DNA of 64,000 bases from Prosapia bicincta (taxonomy: Eukaryota; Arthropoda; Insecta; Hemiptera; Cercopidae), in contig JBAIZL010000063.1 of assembly GCA_036971475.1 (NCBI GenBank), positions 1,903,790-1,967,789 of the forward strand, given 5' to 3'. Numbering within the stretch: the first letter of the stretch is position 1; each line of letters starts with the position of its first letter. The notes beneath the pieces are model-generated. The model worked only from the letters and a program-made list of their open reading frames with translations, did no database searches and was not told the DNA's origin. Shown here piece after piece: positions 9,712 through 18,898 of the stretch. Made by a program: the position numbers and the translations under genes.

Positions 9712-10279
9712 GATGAGGATCCTGGATGAGTCACTGGAAAGTGAAGAAGATGGTGGAATAGTGCTTCAGACAATTACATCATTAAGGCACTGACAATATT
9801 GTATAAGTGATTTATTTTGCATTTCACCTCTGGTAGAACCATTAATGGGGCCACATTTAGCCTTGAAGACACATAATTGTACTGTTCAGCCACCCAGAGT
9901 TCTTTGAATTCTTCCTGTTCTATTTAAGCCTTAAAGCTTGAGAAGTATAATAGGTACCAAACTCAAATCGATTTTAATTTATTAAAAGCCAAGCCAAGTT
10001 ATTTGCGTTTATAACAACTTGAAGCAACTGTGGCGTAAATGTTTGTATTAAATAAAAACAACCTCTTACCACAATTTCAACAATTTTTATTTAACCTTAT
10101 GTACATTTCGATTACAAAGTAATTCTTTGGAAGAAATGTACATAGGGTTAAATATAAATTGTTGAATTTGTGGTAAGAGGGTTTTTTATTTAATATTTTA
10201 TGCGTTTAACTAAAAATTTGAAACCACTAAAGTACTTATTTTTAGTAGATGATGTACACTCAAAATTTTGATAAAAACT
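9712..10279 (+). repeat. Repeat W with a truncated jockey RT end
   Basis: Begins with CCTGGATGAGTCACTGGAAA, which at 12,539 is the continuing end of the jockey RT remnant; here everything upstream of it is absent. It continues with non-coding sequence shared with 12,539-12,930 and 32,318-32,900. Positions 10,033-10,204 are a hairpin that is missing from the 12.5-kb copy. Confidence 0.6.
10033..10204. mobile_element. Hairpin element within repeat W (block 1)
   Basis: Arms of about 70 bp (10,033-10,107 and about 10,130-10,204) are imperfect reverse complements. ACCTCTTACCACAATTTC faces GAATTTGTGGTAAGAGG, and TTATGTACATTTC faces GAAATGTACATAG. The same hairpin is at 32,629-32,802. Confidence 0.75.
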
Positions 10280-11530
10280 CGGTTAATTCGTTAGTCAAAG
10301 AAATCGAATTATTAGAAATTTGGCAACGTTTCAACTACTAAATTGTCGTCCTTATTCAGGCCTACACGTATAATAGACAGAATTATCATCAACGTCATAC
10401 AAATACACAACAAAATTAACATAAAATCAAAAATATTACAAAAGGATATTAATACTAATAAATTAACAAAGCAACACAATAAATTAAATAAATAAAAACA
10501 CTTTAAAACGTGATAGTTAATGATATTAAAAATTATAAACCATTGAATAAAATTATTTAAAGAAATTCCCAAACATATAACTGTAATACAACCTGTAAAA
10601 ATAAATCATTACTAAACATCTGGTGCATCAACCCTCGAGAGTTATTAAGCTTTATGATTAAAGGATTATAAAAACTGGCCAATTTATTAGTGTCTTATTA
10701 AACATTAAAAGAATTTTTATGCATCTTTATATGGAGCATTTCAAACAAAATTCGTCTCCTCCAATTACTTTCCGTGTCCAAAATCCTAGGATATTGGATA
10801 TCAAACGAGTGATTATGTTCATTGATGTGATCGTAAAACACCGAGGAGAGATGAAAACCTTTTTTTTACTCTTTTCTTCATGTTCTAAAGGACGAATATG
10901 CAATTCACATTTAGTTTCCCCAACATAGGAAGCATCCCAGTCATTACAATTAACCTTATATACAACATTATTCGTATTCCAAATACTGTATCAGTCTTAT
11001 CCTTACCTCTTCTAACAATACCAGACACATTATTACAAATAATCGGAACGCTGATAACATTATATCTTCTTAGCTTTTTAGAAAACTTGTTAATGAAACC
11101 CTTCACATAAGGAAGCTTTACATATGTGTTAACCTCATCACCTTTACCTCTGATACTGTCAGAAGCCGAAAAAGAGTTTTGAAAATATTTTTTGTTAATA
11201 CGAAATTTAATAAATCGATAATTGTAACCACTAAGTAATAAATATTCTTGTACAAGTTTCAAATTTCTATGATGAAAGGAAGGATGTGATACGTCAAGAA
11301 CTTTATCAACAAAAGAGTATATCATTCCACGTTTCTGTGACATCGGATGATTTGAGTTAAAACTAAGCAATCTGGCCGAAAAAGTAGGTTTATGACACCA
11401 GTCTGTGGTGAGTTTATCATCCCGTGTAATAATCCGCAGTTTCATAAAATTAAGTTGATTTTCACTCTCAATTTCACAAATAAACTGAAACCTTTCGACG
11501 TAATGAAATTCGTCAAGTTATACATAAATA
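10280..11530 (-). pseudogene. Penelope-like element remnant, RT C-terminus, linker and broken nuclease
   Basis: Minus strand. The 3' terminus is at about 10,280-10,375 (GCCTGAATAAGGACG and the CGAAACGTTG motif in reverse complement). Coding remnant at 11,445-10,885: DWCHKPTFSARLLSFNSNHP and MSQKRG (RT C-terminal region), then a linker with KLPYVKGFINKFSKKLRRYN typical of PLEs. A short insertion relative to 33,560 then disrupts the GIY-YIG region before its VVYKVN motif. The 5' part with the RT catalytic core is missing; homology fades near 11,530. Compared with 12,936-13,975 this copy keeps the linker that the other lacks. Confidence 0.8.
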
Positions 11531-11649
11531 GAAAATACATACTTATATTATTTAATGATTTTTGGAAACCTCAGCCGGGAGGTTAAGGTCTAATTGTTTC
11601 GTAATTACATACGACAGAAACAAATCGTAAGTCTTGGAGAGACGCTGGG
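11531..11649. repeat. Scrap of repeat X at the block junction
   Basis: GATTTTTGGAAACCTCAGCC and the following GGAGGTTAAGGTC match the repeat X region near 34,810 and 27,605. It links the PLE remnant to the jockey remnant. Confidence 0.5.
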
Positions 11650-12600
11650 ATATCAACTTTTTATTGGCCCTAACGGACTGGTGGGTAATCCAGTAGACAA
11701 GGTTATTCATTATATTTGCTGACACCTTGGAACGGACGTTTCAACCAGTTTTTCTTCACTTTAACTCTACAGCCTCATCTAAGGCTCTGCAGTCACACTA
11801 AGGAAGGCCGGGAAAGCTCCTAGAAAGGATACAAAATTCAAAAAACCTTAGGAAAACAACGATCTCTTACATCACACATTTACAACACTATTCTCCAAAC
11901 TCAACACTATTCTCCGAACTCAACTCTATTCTCCGAACTCAACACTTCCCGTATGCTTGCAAAGTAGCTAAAATTGTAAGTCTTCTTAACCCGGGAAAAG
12001 ACGTACATAAAATAGGATCATAACGGCCTAAAGGTTTGTTGAACACGATGAGCAAGTTATTTGAAAAACTCCTAATACGGATCAACAAACACAACAATAC
12101 TAACATCTTGTGGCAACAGAAATTAAGCGTCAGAGCTATACACTAGACCACACATTAGCTAATGAGAGTGGTGGAGCACGAAACCAGGCGTTCCTATTAA
12201 AACCGATCTAGAGACATCGTCTTCTTCGACATCGATGAGGGATTTGATCGGCTCTGGAACAACGGCCACATTGACAACTTACGTCAGCATTACTGCCCAC
12301 ATACCCCCTATACGGTCCTACTTGACTATTTGAAAAATTTAGAAATGTAGACAAAATTTTCATCTACACTACGAACATTCTGACCGGAATCCCACAGTGA
12401 TCACGCATTTGGCCTGTCCATCTACATCAAAGATATAGCGAGGGCCTATATTTGCTGTCGACTCAGCGGTATCCGCTCACTCATGGAAACCACGACTCGT
12501 ACATAGCAGGCTATAACCACTATCTTACAGCGTTAGGGTCCTGGATGAGTCACTGGAAAGTGAAGAAGAAGGTGGCCTATTGCTTCAGTCAATTACATCA
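11650..12600 (+). pseudogene. Jockey-clade non-LTR retrotransposon reverse transcriptase, decayed
   Basis: Plus-strand remnant with several stops and frame changes and clearly higher GC than its surroundings. At about 11,990-12,140 it reads LLNTMSKLFEKLLIRIN, the fingers motif of jockey-like RTs (LLN-T-KLFEKL). At about 12,150-12,190 there is a TTH-LMRVVEH match. At 12,220-12,290, FFDIDEGFDRLW matches motif A (DI-KAFD-VW), followed by NGHIDNLRQHYCPHT. GIPQ (motif B) is at about 12,395 and is followed by a stop. At about 12,530-12,580, ALGSWMSHWKVK matches the region after the catalytic core. The endonuclease and 3' end are not seen. The name is inferred from these motifs only. Confidence 0.75.
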
Positions 12601-12935
12601 TTAAAGCACTGACAATTTTGTATAAATATTTTATTTTGCATTTCACCTCTGGTAGAATCAATAATGGGGCCACATTTAGCCTTGAAGACACATAATTTTA
12701 CAGTTCAGCCAACCTTAATAAGAGCTCTTTGAATTCTTCCTGTTCCATTTGAACATTAAAGCTTGAGAAGTTTAATGGGTGGCAAACTCAAATCGATTCA
12801 AATTTATGGAAAGCCAAGTTATATGTGTTGGGCAAAAAATTTGAAACCACTAAAATAACTATTTTCAGTAGATGATGAGGTATACACTCACAAATGTTGT
12901 TAACTAAAAAACACGGTTTAATGCGTTAGTCAAAG
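12601..12935. repeat. Repeat W, middle copy
   Basis: Collinear with 9,780-10,310 and 32,380-32,930, but lacks the hairpin found in those copies (missing between about 12,820 and 12,840). Non-coding. Confidence 0.65.
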
Positions 12936-13975
12936 AAATCGATTTATTAGGAATTTGGCAACGTTTCGACTACTAAATTCAGGCCTTAAAAGTATAACAG
13001 AAAGAATTGACATCTACTTCATAAAAATACACAACAAAATTAACATCAAATGAAAAACATTAAAATAAGAATTTTTTCAAATTAACTTTAAAAAAATATA
13101 TTAAAATAAGTTATTAATATTAATAAATTAACAAAACAACACAAATAAATTAAATAATTAAAAAACACACCATAAAACGTGATAGTCCATGACAATAATA
13201 ACTATAAACCATTGACTAGAATTATTTTAAAAATTTCTCAAACATATAACAGTAATACAACCTGTAAAAATAAATCATAACCAAACATCTGGTGCAGCAA
13301 CAACTAGAACCCTCGAGAGTGTTTAAGCTTTATGACTAAAGGATTATACATACTGGCCGATTTATTAGTGTCCTATTTAACAGTAATAGAACTTTTATGC
13401 ATCTTTATTTGGAGCATTTCAAAGAAAATTCGTCTCCCCCAATTACTTCCCGTGTCCAAAATCCTAGGATCTTAGAAATTAAAGGAACGATTATGTTCAT
13501 TGATGTGATCGTAAAACACTGAGGAGAGATGCATACCTTTTTTACTCTTTTTTTCTTGTTCTAAAAGACGAATATGCAATTCCCATTCAGTTTCCCCAAC
13601 ACAGGAAGCATCCCAATATATGGTACAATTAACTCTATATACAACATTATTACAGGACGGAAAAGAGTTAAGTTTTGAAAATATTCTTTTATTAATATGA
13701 AATTTAATAAATCGATAAGGATAATCATTAAGCAATAAACATATTTGTATAAGTTTCAAATTCCTATAATGATAGGAAGGAGGTAATAAGTCAAGAACTT
13801 TATCAACAAGAGAGGATACCATTCCACGTTCCTGTCACATCGGATGATCTGAGTAAAAATTAAGCAATCTGTCCGAAAAAGAAGGTTTATGACACTAGTC
13901 TTTATGAGTTTACCAACCCGTTTATGGTTTGATTTACAACTGGATTATACGTATGTGAAATCGACCGGAGGGAGA
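12936..13975 (-). pseudogene. Penelope-like element remnant with GIY-YIG region (block 2)
   Basis: Minus strand, paralogue of 1-975 but without the (TA)n expansion. The 3' terminal motif is at 12,936-12,995. Coding remnant about 13,960-13,475: KPTFS-like start, LVDKVLDLLPPSYHYRN, YPYRFIKFHINKR, then directly NNVVYRVN and DASCVGETEWELHIRLLEQ, matching the GIY-YIG nuclease (VVY-x(n)-YVGET-x(2)-L-x-R). The tyrosine before VGET is replaced by cysteine. The PLE linker between RT and nuclease is deleted compared with 33,328-33,894. Stops flank the frame, so it is inactive. Confidence 0.8.
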
Positions 13976-14010
13976 TATATATATAAAATACATTTTCTTG
14001 TTTAATAATT

Positions 14011-14191
14011 TAAAACGACATAGGTTCTTCAAATACAAGAATATTTATTAATTTATACCCAAAGCTTTTCGTTGCCAATAATGTGGCATTATTGTAATTT
14101 TCATTCCTGATGATGTTGGTACTGTTTGCCAACGAAAAGCTTTGGATATAAATTTATAAATATTCTTGTATTTGAATAACCTATGTTGTTT

Positions 14192-14194
<3 letters not shown>
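14011..14194. mobile_element. Hairpin with PLE-like terminal motifs (block 2)
   Basis: Arms at 14,011-14,074 and 14,130-14,194 are near reverse complements. Each carries CGAAAAGCTTTGG / CCCAAAGCTTTTCG and an ATATTCTTGTATTTG stretch. CCTGATGATGTTGGTACTG lies in the loop-proximal part. Paralogues: 1,041-1,217 (partly deleted) and 28,078-28,206 (short form). Confidence 0.75.

Positions 14195-14229
<35 letters not shown>
14195..14229. repeat. (TA)n tract, left flank of the LTR element
   Basis: TA tract continuing after the element at 22,293-22,305. A TATA target duplication fits both edges but cannot be proven in a TA repeat. Confidence 0.85.
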
Positions 14230-14236
<7 letters not shown>

Positions 14237-15553
14237 ATTAAATTTATAAATATTAAAAAAAATAATAATAATAATAATAATAAAAACTAAACATTAACAG
14301 TAAACAATACTTCCAAAAGTTGACTTAGTAAAAGCCGACAAAGGAATACATTAAACAAAAACAAAAAAAGTTTAAAAAAACAAATATTTAAGGCAATAAA
14401 CAATTTGTAAAACCCTTAGAGAACTAGGGTAGAGTTTTTTGTTAGGTTTTAGAAAGTTGAAAGGGACGGGAGAGAACGACAGATGTGTCACGTACACTTT
14501 CAAAAATAACGGATAGTTTAAAAAAAAAGTATAACGTACGAATTTCAAATTTGATTGGTGGAAGCCAAGATAGATGTTTTTCATTGGGTAGAAAATGAAC
14601 GAGAAGGGGAAATACGCGGTAAACAAATTCAAGTGCAGAAAAAGAGAGGCAGTCTTTTTCCGACCAAAAAAGTAGATGGACGTGTGTGGATGTTCCTGAA
14701 GAAAGTGTGTGAAATTGTTTAAAAGTAATATAAGTAATTTAACTATCGATAAATGTGGTGTTAAGAAGTTGGTGTATAGTTAATTTATTAAATTTATAAT
14801 CACTGCATAATAAAGGTATCCTTGAGTCAGAGTACCAGATACCAATTGTGAGTGAAGTGTTGCAAAAAAATCGTCGAACTAATGCCAAGGGTTAACGAAA
14901 AAAAGGAAAGAACGTCACTGCACTTAAGTAAAAACTTTAATTAAAAACTAAATTTAAAAATTATAAATTTCTGGTCAATAAAACAAATTTTCTAATATAC
15001 AAGTAACTCTAAATTTCAAAAGAAAAAAGTAATTTCATAAGGCAAGAACCTAAACACGCCCCAAAAGTCTTTAATTTATTAGCTGGTCAAATTTAAATAA
15101 TAATAAATAGAATGAATGAAATAAATAACAGGTTGTTTACCGTATAAGATTTTGGTTCGACATTATAGTCTGAAATAATTTGTAATTAAATGTAGATTTA
15201 ACATGTATACTTTGTATTTAACTGGCAACAGGAATTAATAATGTTCTAAAATATTAAAGCAATTGTTATAACTAAAAAGTCTTGTATTTCTTTGTAAGGC
15301 CTACTCTAATTAAGTAATTTGGTTGAAATCTTATAAAGAAAAAGGAATCAAAATAATAAAAATAAAGGTAGGTCATAGTAATAAGAAGCATAATTTAAAA
15401 TTATACAATATAAGCAAATTGTTTAATTAGAACTTCAGTCGAACAATAGGTAAACTGGCGCCCAACACTTTAAAACAAACTAATTAATCTATAACAATTA
15501 AATTAACAAACTTGAAATAACATAGATAAAGCCCAAGGGAATTTATGTTATAA
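14230..15553 (+). mobile_element. 5' LTR of Ty3/gypsy retrotransposon
   Basis: Direct repeat of about 1,324 bp, repeated at 20,968-22,292. Edges are set by where the two copies diverge from their flanks and are ambiguous by 1-2 bases because the flank is TA-rich. Both ends read TTATAA, not the common TG...CA. By eye the two LTRs differ at about five bases plus one indel in an A-run (for example 14,393 G versus 21,131 A, and around 14,646-14,650), so the insertion is young. A candidate polyadenylation signal AATAAA lies at 14,809-14,814. Minus-strand frames inside the LTR (such as 14,372-14,632) are not genes. Confidence 0.93.
15456..15466 (+). promoter_or_regulatory. tRNA-Lys-type primer-site fragment inside the LTR
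   Basis: TGGCGCCCAAC is identical to the first 11 bases of the classical tRNA-Lys primer-binding site. It also occurs in the 3' LTR at 22,195-22,205, so it is now part of the LTR and not the active site. Confidence 0.45.
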
Positions 15554-15555
15554 AT

Positions 15556-15574
15556 TGGCTACTGAACGTGGGGC
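15556..15574 (+). promoter_or_regulatory. Candidate primer-binding site
   Basis: TGGCTACTGAACGTGGGGC begins two bases after the LTR end, where a PBS is expected. It starts with TGG (complement of CCA) and its last ten bases equal the second half of a tRNA-Lys PBS, but the middle does not match. The tRNA is not identified with confidence. Confidence 0.5.
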
Positions 15575-15676
15575 TATTTTGAAATTGCATCAAAATTTAA
15601 ATGTATTGACCAGTAGACCTAGTAGTGTATTATTGTATTAATAAGAATTGTCTAGCGTAAGTTGTTATATTAATTG

Positions 15677-17212
15677 ATGAGTAAGGAAAATATTTTAAGA
15701 GGGCAAATAGATAGCTACACGCTTAGACGCAGTATAAGAATACGCGACAAAAATTTCAAAATGGAACATCAAAATACACAAGAAACACAAGTAGGACAGA
15801 TGAGGCATACGGAAGACGGGTTCGGAGACGTAGAAGTGGTGAGAGTAACAGAAAATGTGAATGAAGAGATAAGGGTTTTGGGGACAGAGAGCACAACAGG
15901 CATGTTGACTAATAATGAGATCACAGTAGGAACACTAGGAGACAATGATATTTTGAGGGAAATATTAAAAAAGTTAAAGAATCTTGATGATAACATGACT
16001 AAAACAAATGAAAATATTGTCCAAAATAAAAGAGACATGGATAATAAATTAATAGAAATAAATGACAATATAAAAAAGAATAGGGAAGACTTGAATAAGG
16101 AAATCACAAAAATGGGAGAGAATTTTGACAACAAATTAAGGAAACTGGAGGAAGACAGGAGGGGAGATATTGCAACACTTAATAACAAGTTAATGGTAAC
16201 CGAAAACAATTTGCTAGAAACACTAGATAAAAAAATATTAGTATCAGGCCAAAATACTCAAGGATTACACCAAGAGTATGCACAAAAAATTGATAGCCGA
16301 TTAGACAACATAAACCGTGAAGTTCAAAATACGCAGGGAAAGATCGTGACGATTGAAGAAACATGCGCAGAGCAATATAACAGACAAACGGGTTACCTAG
16401 AAACTTTGAAAACGGCAATTGACAAGAGAATAACAGATAATAGCAAAGAATTAGAGCCAAAATTGAGAAAATTAGACGAAAATATTGAACAGATAAAAAA
16501 ACAAATAAATTCGACAGAAAACCGAAGAGATAATAATCTTATAACACCAATAAACACGAATATAATGTTTTCGGGAGATGAAAGAATACCTATGGCATTT
16601 CTTAACGAGCTTATGGGGTTACATGAAAAGTATTACCAGGGAACAGGTTTAGAATGGATAATGCAACATCTACGCGGGCCAGCTGCCAATTGGTTTAGAT
16701 TACATTCAGAAAGCTTTAAACAGTTCGGGGATTTTATCTTTGCATTTAAACAAAAATTCTGGAGTGAATTAATACAGGGGCGTGTTCGGGATGAGTTGGA
16801 GTTTGGAAAATATAATTACAGGGGGCAGTTGAACATGGTAGAATATGTAGAACGAAATTTATTATGGTTTAAAGGACTCGAACCGAGACTTCCAGATGAT
16901 CTAATTATACGTAAACTAGCCAAACATTTTGATCCTAACATGGCGATTGCACTGGTGACGAGGGGAATTAAAACTAATGGCGAATTTGTCGACCTAGTAA
17001 CAGAGTTTCATTATCTGCACCTACAAAGACAAGCGAACGGCATTCGGGACAGGAATTTGTCAAGAGAGCAACGACCTGACCTTAGGAATAACGAAAATAG
17101 CCGGGAGACAGGGTATTGTCAGAACGACTATCGGAGTAAACAGCTGGACAAGGGTAGACAACATAAGGGTGATGTCATAAATTACCGACCCAAGCCCTCT
17201 ACAAGTGCATGA
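15677..17212 (+). CDS. gag: Gag polyprotein of the Ty3/gypsy element
   Basis: Intact frame of 511 codons from the ATG at 15,677; the frame opens three bases earlier at a TTG. Role (family knowledge): forms the cytoplasmic particle that packages the element RNA. Residues of about 90-290 are rich in K, E, N and D with heptad-like spacing, predicting a long coiled coil. Residues of about 295-440 resemble the retrotransposon gag capsid region (FSGDERIPMAFLNEL, LRGPAANWFRL and a FKQKFWSELIQGRVRDEL stretch). The C-terminus is basic. No CCHC zinc knuckle is present, which is unusual though not unique. It ends at TGA (17,210-17,212). The next 59 codons stay open in the same frame and lead straight into the protease, so either stop readthrough or a late nonsense mutation separates gag from pol. 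Confidence 0.88.
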   Translation: MSKENILRGQIDSYTLRRSIRIRDKNFKMEHQNTQETQVGQMRHTEDGFGDVEVVRVTENVNEEIRVLGTESTTGMLTNNEITVGTLGDNDILREILKKLKNLDDNMTKTNENIVQNKRDMDNKLIEINDNIKKNREDLNKEITKMGENFDNKLRKLEEDRRGDIATLNNKLMVTENNLLETLDKKILVSGQNTQGLHQEYAQKIDSRLDNINREVQNTQGKIVTIEETCAEQYNRQTGYLETLKTAIDKRITDNSKELEPKLRKLDENIEQIKKQINSTENRRDNNLITPINTNIMFSGDERIPMAFLNELMGLHEKYYQGTGLEWIMQHLRGPAANWFRLHSESFKQFGDFIFAFKQKFWSELIQGRVRDELEFGKYNYRGQLNMVEYVERNLLWFKGLEPRLPDDLIIRKLAKHFDPNMAIALVTRGIKTNGEFVDLVTEFHYLHLQRQANGIRDRNLSREQRPDLRNNENSRETGYCQNDYRSKQLDKGRQHKGDVINYRPKPSTSA

Positions 17213-17831
17213 AACGAGGACGCTGACCCTAGCCAGGTACCTAACTCTAGTAAAATAACCAACTGTAGGACACTAATTGCGGAAATACGGGACATTTTAA
17301 ATGAAGACGAAGTTTGTGTTGAACCATCATTAGAATTAGAAAATTGCCCTGAACTTGAAATCCGATTAGGGGATATTAAAACTGTTGCTTTGATAGATTC
17401 GGGAAGTCAGTTTAATGTAATGTCAGAATATTTTTATAGTAAGAACAAGGAGCTGTTAGAGAATTCGTCAGATTGGAGAATGTCAAACATAAGAGTTATG
17501 GGAGCGTTGGGTCAGAAGTCTAAAGCTATAAAAAAATCAAATAGTAACTACTGTAGGGATAGGGAAATATAAAGTGGAAACACATTTCATAATTGTGCCA
17601 GGTCTGATTAAAACTTGCATATTAGGCATAAACTTTTTAATAAAAAATGAAACTATTATCGATTTTGTAGAGAGAACAGTCGAATTTAATGCCAAATGTA
17701 ATGATCGATTAAAGAAAGAAAAAAAAATAATTAAGTTTTATAATAATGAAGAAACAAAATTGGATTGTAATGTCATAATGAACTATAAGGAGGAAAGATT
17801 AGGAATAATAGAAAAAAAATGTTGGAATTAG
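17213..17831 (+). pseudogene. pol: Protease region of pol, frame-disrupted
   Basis: Aspartic protease that would cut the polyprotein. In the gag frame, directly after the gag TGA, the catalytic LIDSGSQFNVMS (DSG triad) lies at about 17,387-17,422. That frame ends at TAA 17,570. The rest of the domain (THFIIVPGL, then CILGINFL, the usual L-G-x-x-F/D-L end of retropepsins) is in another frame from about 17,537 to 17,815. The change occurs at a run of seven A (17,530-17,536). A second, opposite change at a run of eight A (17,812-17,819) returns to the original frame for RT. As it stands no continuous protein is made unless the ribosome shifts; homopolymer sequencing errors are an alternative. 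Confidence 0.8.
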
Positions 17832-18898
17832 AGAATATAAAACCCGACCAAACGAAGAAGATAATAGAGATTATCTATAAGTATGAACAAATTTTTAGTG
17901 AGCAACCAGGGTTAATTACTACCTATGAGCATGAATTCACCGTAACTGATACGAGACCATACAAGCAAAATAGTTGGCCTGTGGCAATTAAATTTAGGGA
18001 GGCAGTCAACACTGAAATAGAAAGGATGCTGAAATTAAATATTATAGAAAGAGCCAATAGTCCATACGTAAACAGAATAGTACCTGTGTTTAAAAAGGAT
18101 GGCACAGTCAGGATCTGCTTAGATGCTAGAGAAATTAATAAGAGATCGTTACCAGACTATGAAGGAAACTTACCGATTCAAGATCTACTGACAAAATGTA
18201 GTGGTTATAAAGTTATGTCTTCTATCGATTTGACCAGTAGCTTTTGGCAAATCCCATTAAAAACCAACTGCAGGGACTTTACGGGATTCCTACATAATGG
18301 ACTGTGTTATCGTTTCAAAACGGTACCATTTGGATTAAGCTCTAGTCTAGCTAGTCTTACAAGGAGTTTAGATTCCATACTAACAAAGGAAGCAAGGAAA
18401 TTTTTGATTATTTACGTTGATGACATTTTATGTTTGTCTAAATCATTCGATGAACACCTAGAACAACTAGAGATAATTTTTAAGATTTTTAAAGATGCAA
18501 ACGTAACTGTCAATTTCAATAAGTCGCAGTTTTGTAGAAGGGAGCTTGAATATTTAGGACACACTTTAAAAGTGGAAGGAATTCAGCCAAGTGAAGAAAA
18601 GGTCAGAGCCATAAACCAATTTCCAAGGCCTAGAAATTCGAGACAAATAAAAGGATTTCTCGGGCTCATAAATTTCTATCACCGTTTTGTAAAGGACAGC
18701 GCATCAATTACCGCACCATTACAACAACTGTTGAAGAAGGGATGTAGGTTCAAATGGTCTCAAGAACAAGAAGATAGCTTTATACAAATAAAGAGGATAT
18801 TTTTAGACCGGGTTATGTTAGCACATCCAATACTAAATAAACAGTATTACCTGCAGTGTGACGCGAGTGGATATGCTTTAGGCGGACAATTATTCTAA
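17819..18898 (+). pseudogene. pol: Reverse transcriptase and start of RNase H
   Basis: Open frame of 359 codons, the RT part of Ty3/gypsy pol. Visible in order: the N-terminal SPYVNRIVPVFKKDGTVRIC region (residues about 80-100), SSIDLTSSFWQIPL, VPFGLSSSLASLTRSL (about 165-185), the catalytic IIYVDDIL with YVDD at 18,413-18,424, LEYLGHTL, and IKGFLGLINFYHRFV (thumb/connection). RNase H begins with YYLQCDASGYALGG, whose first catalytic Asp is at 18,860-18,862. It then meets an in-frame TAA at 18,896-18,898 that truncates pol; the frame is open again right after. Motifs of the RT itself are all intact. Confidence 0.9.

Noticed and set aside
14372..14632. Minus-strand 86-codon frame, also at 21,110-21,406
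   Set aside because: Lies inside the LTRs; conservation is explained by LTR identity, and no domain is visible.
15769..16460. Minus-strand hydrophobic frames opposite gag
   Set aside because: Antisense shadows of a K/E/N-rich coding sequence.
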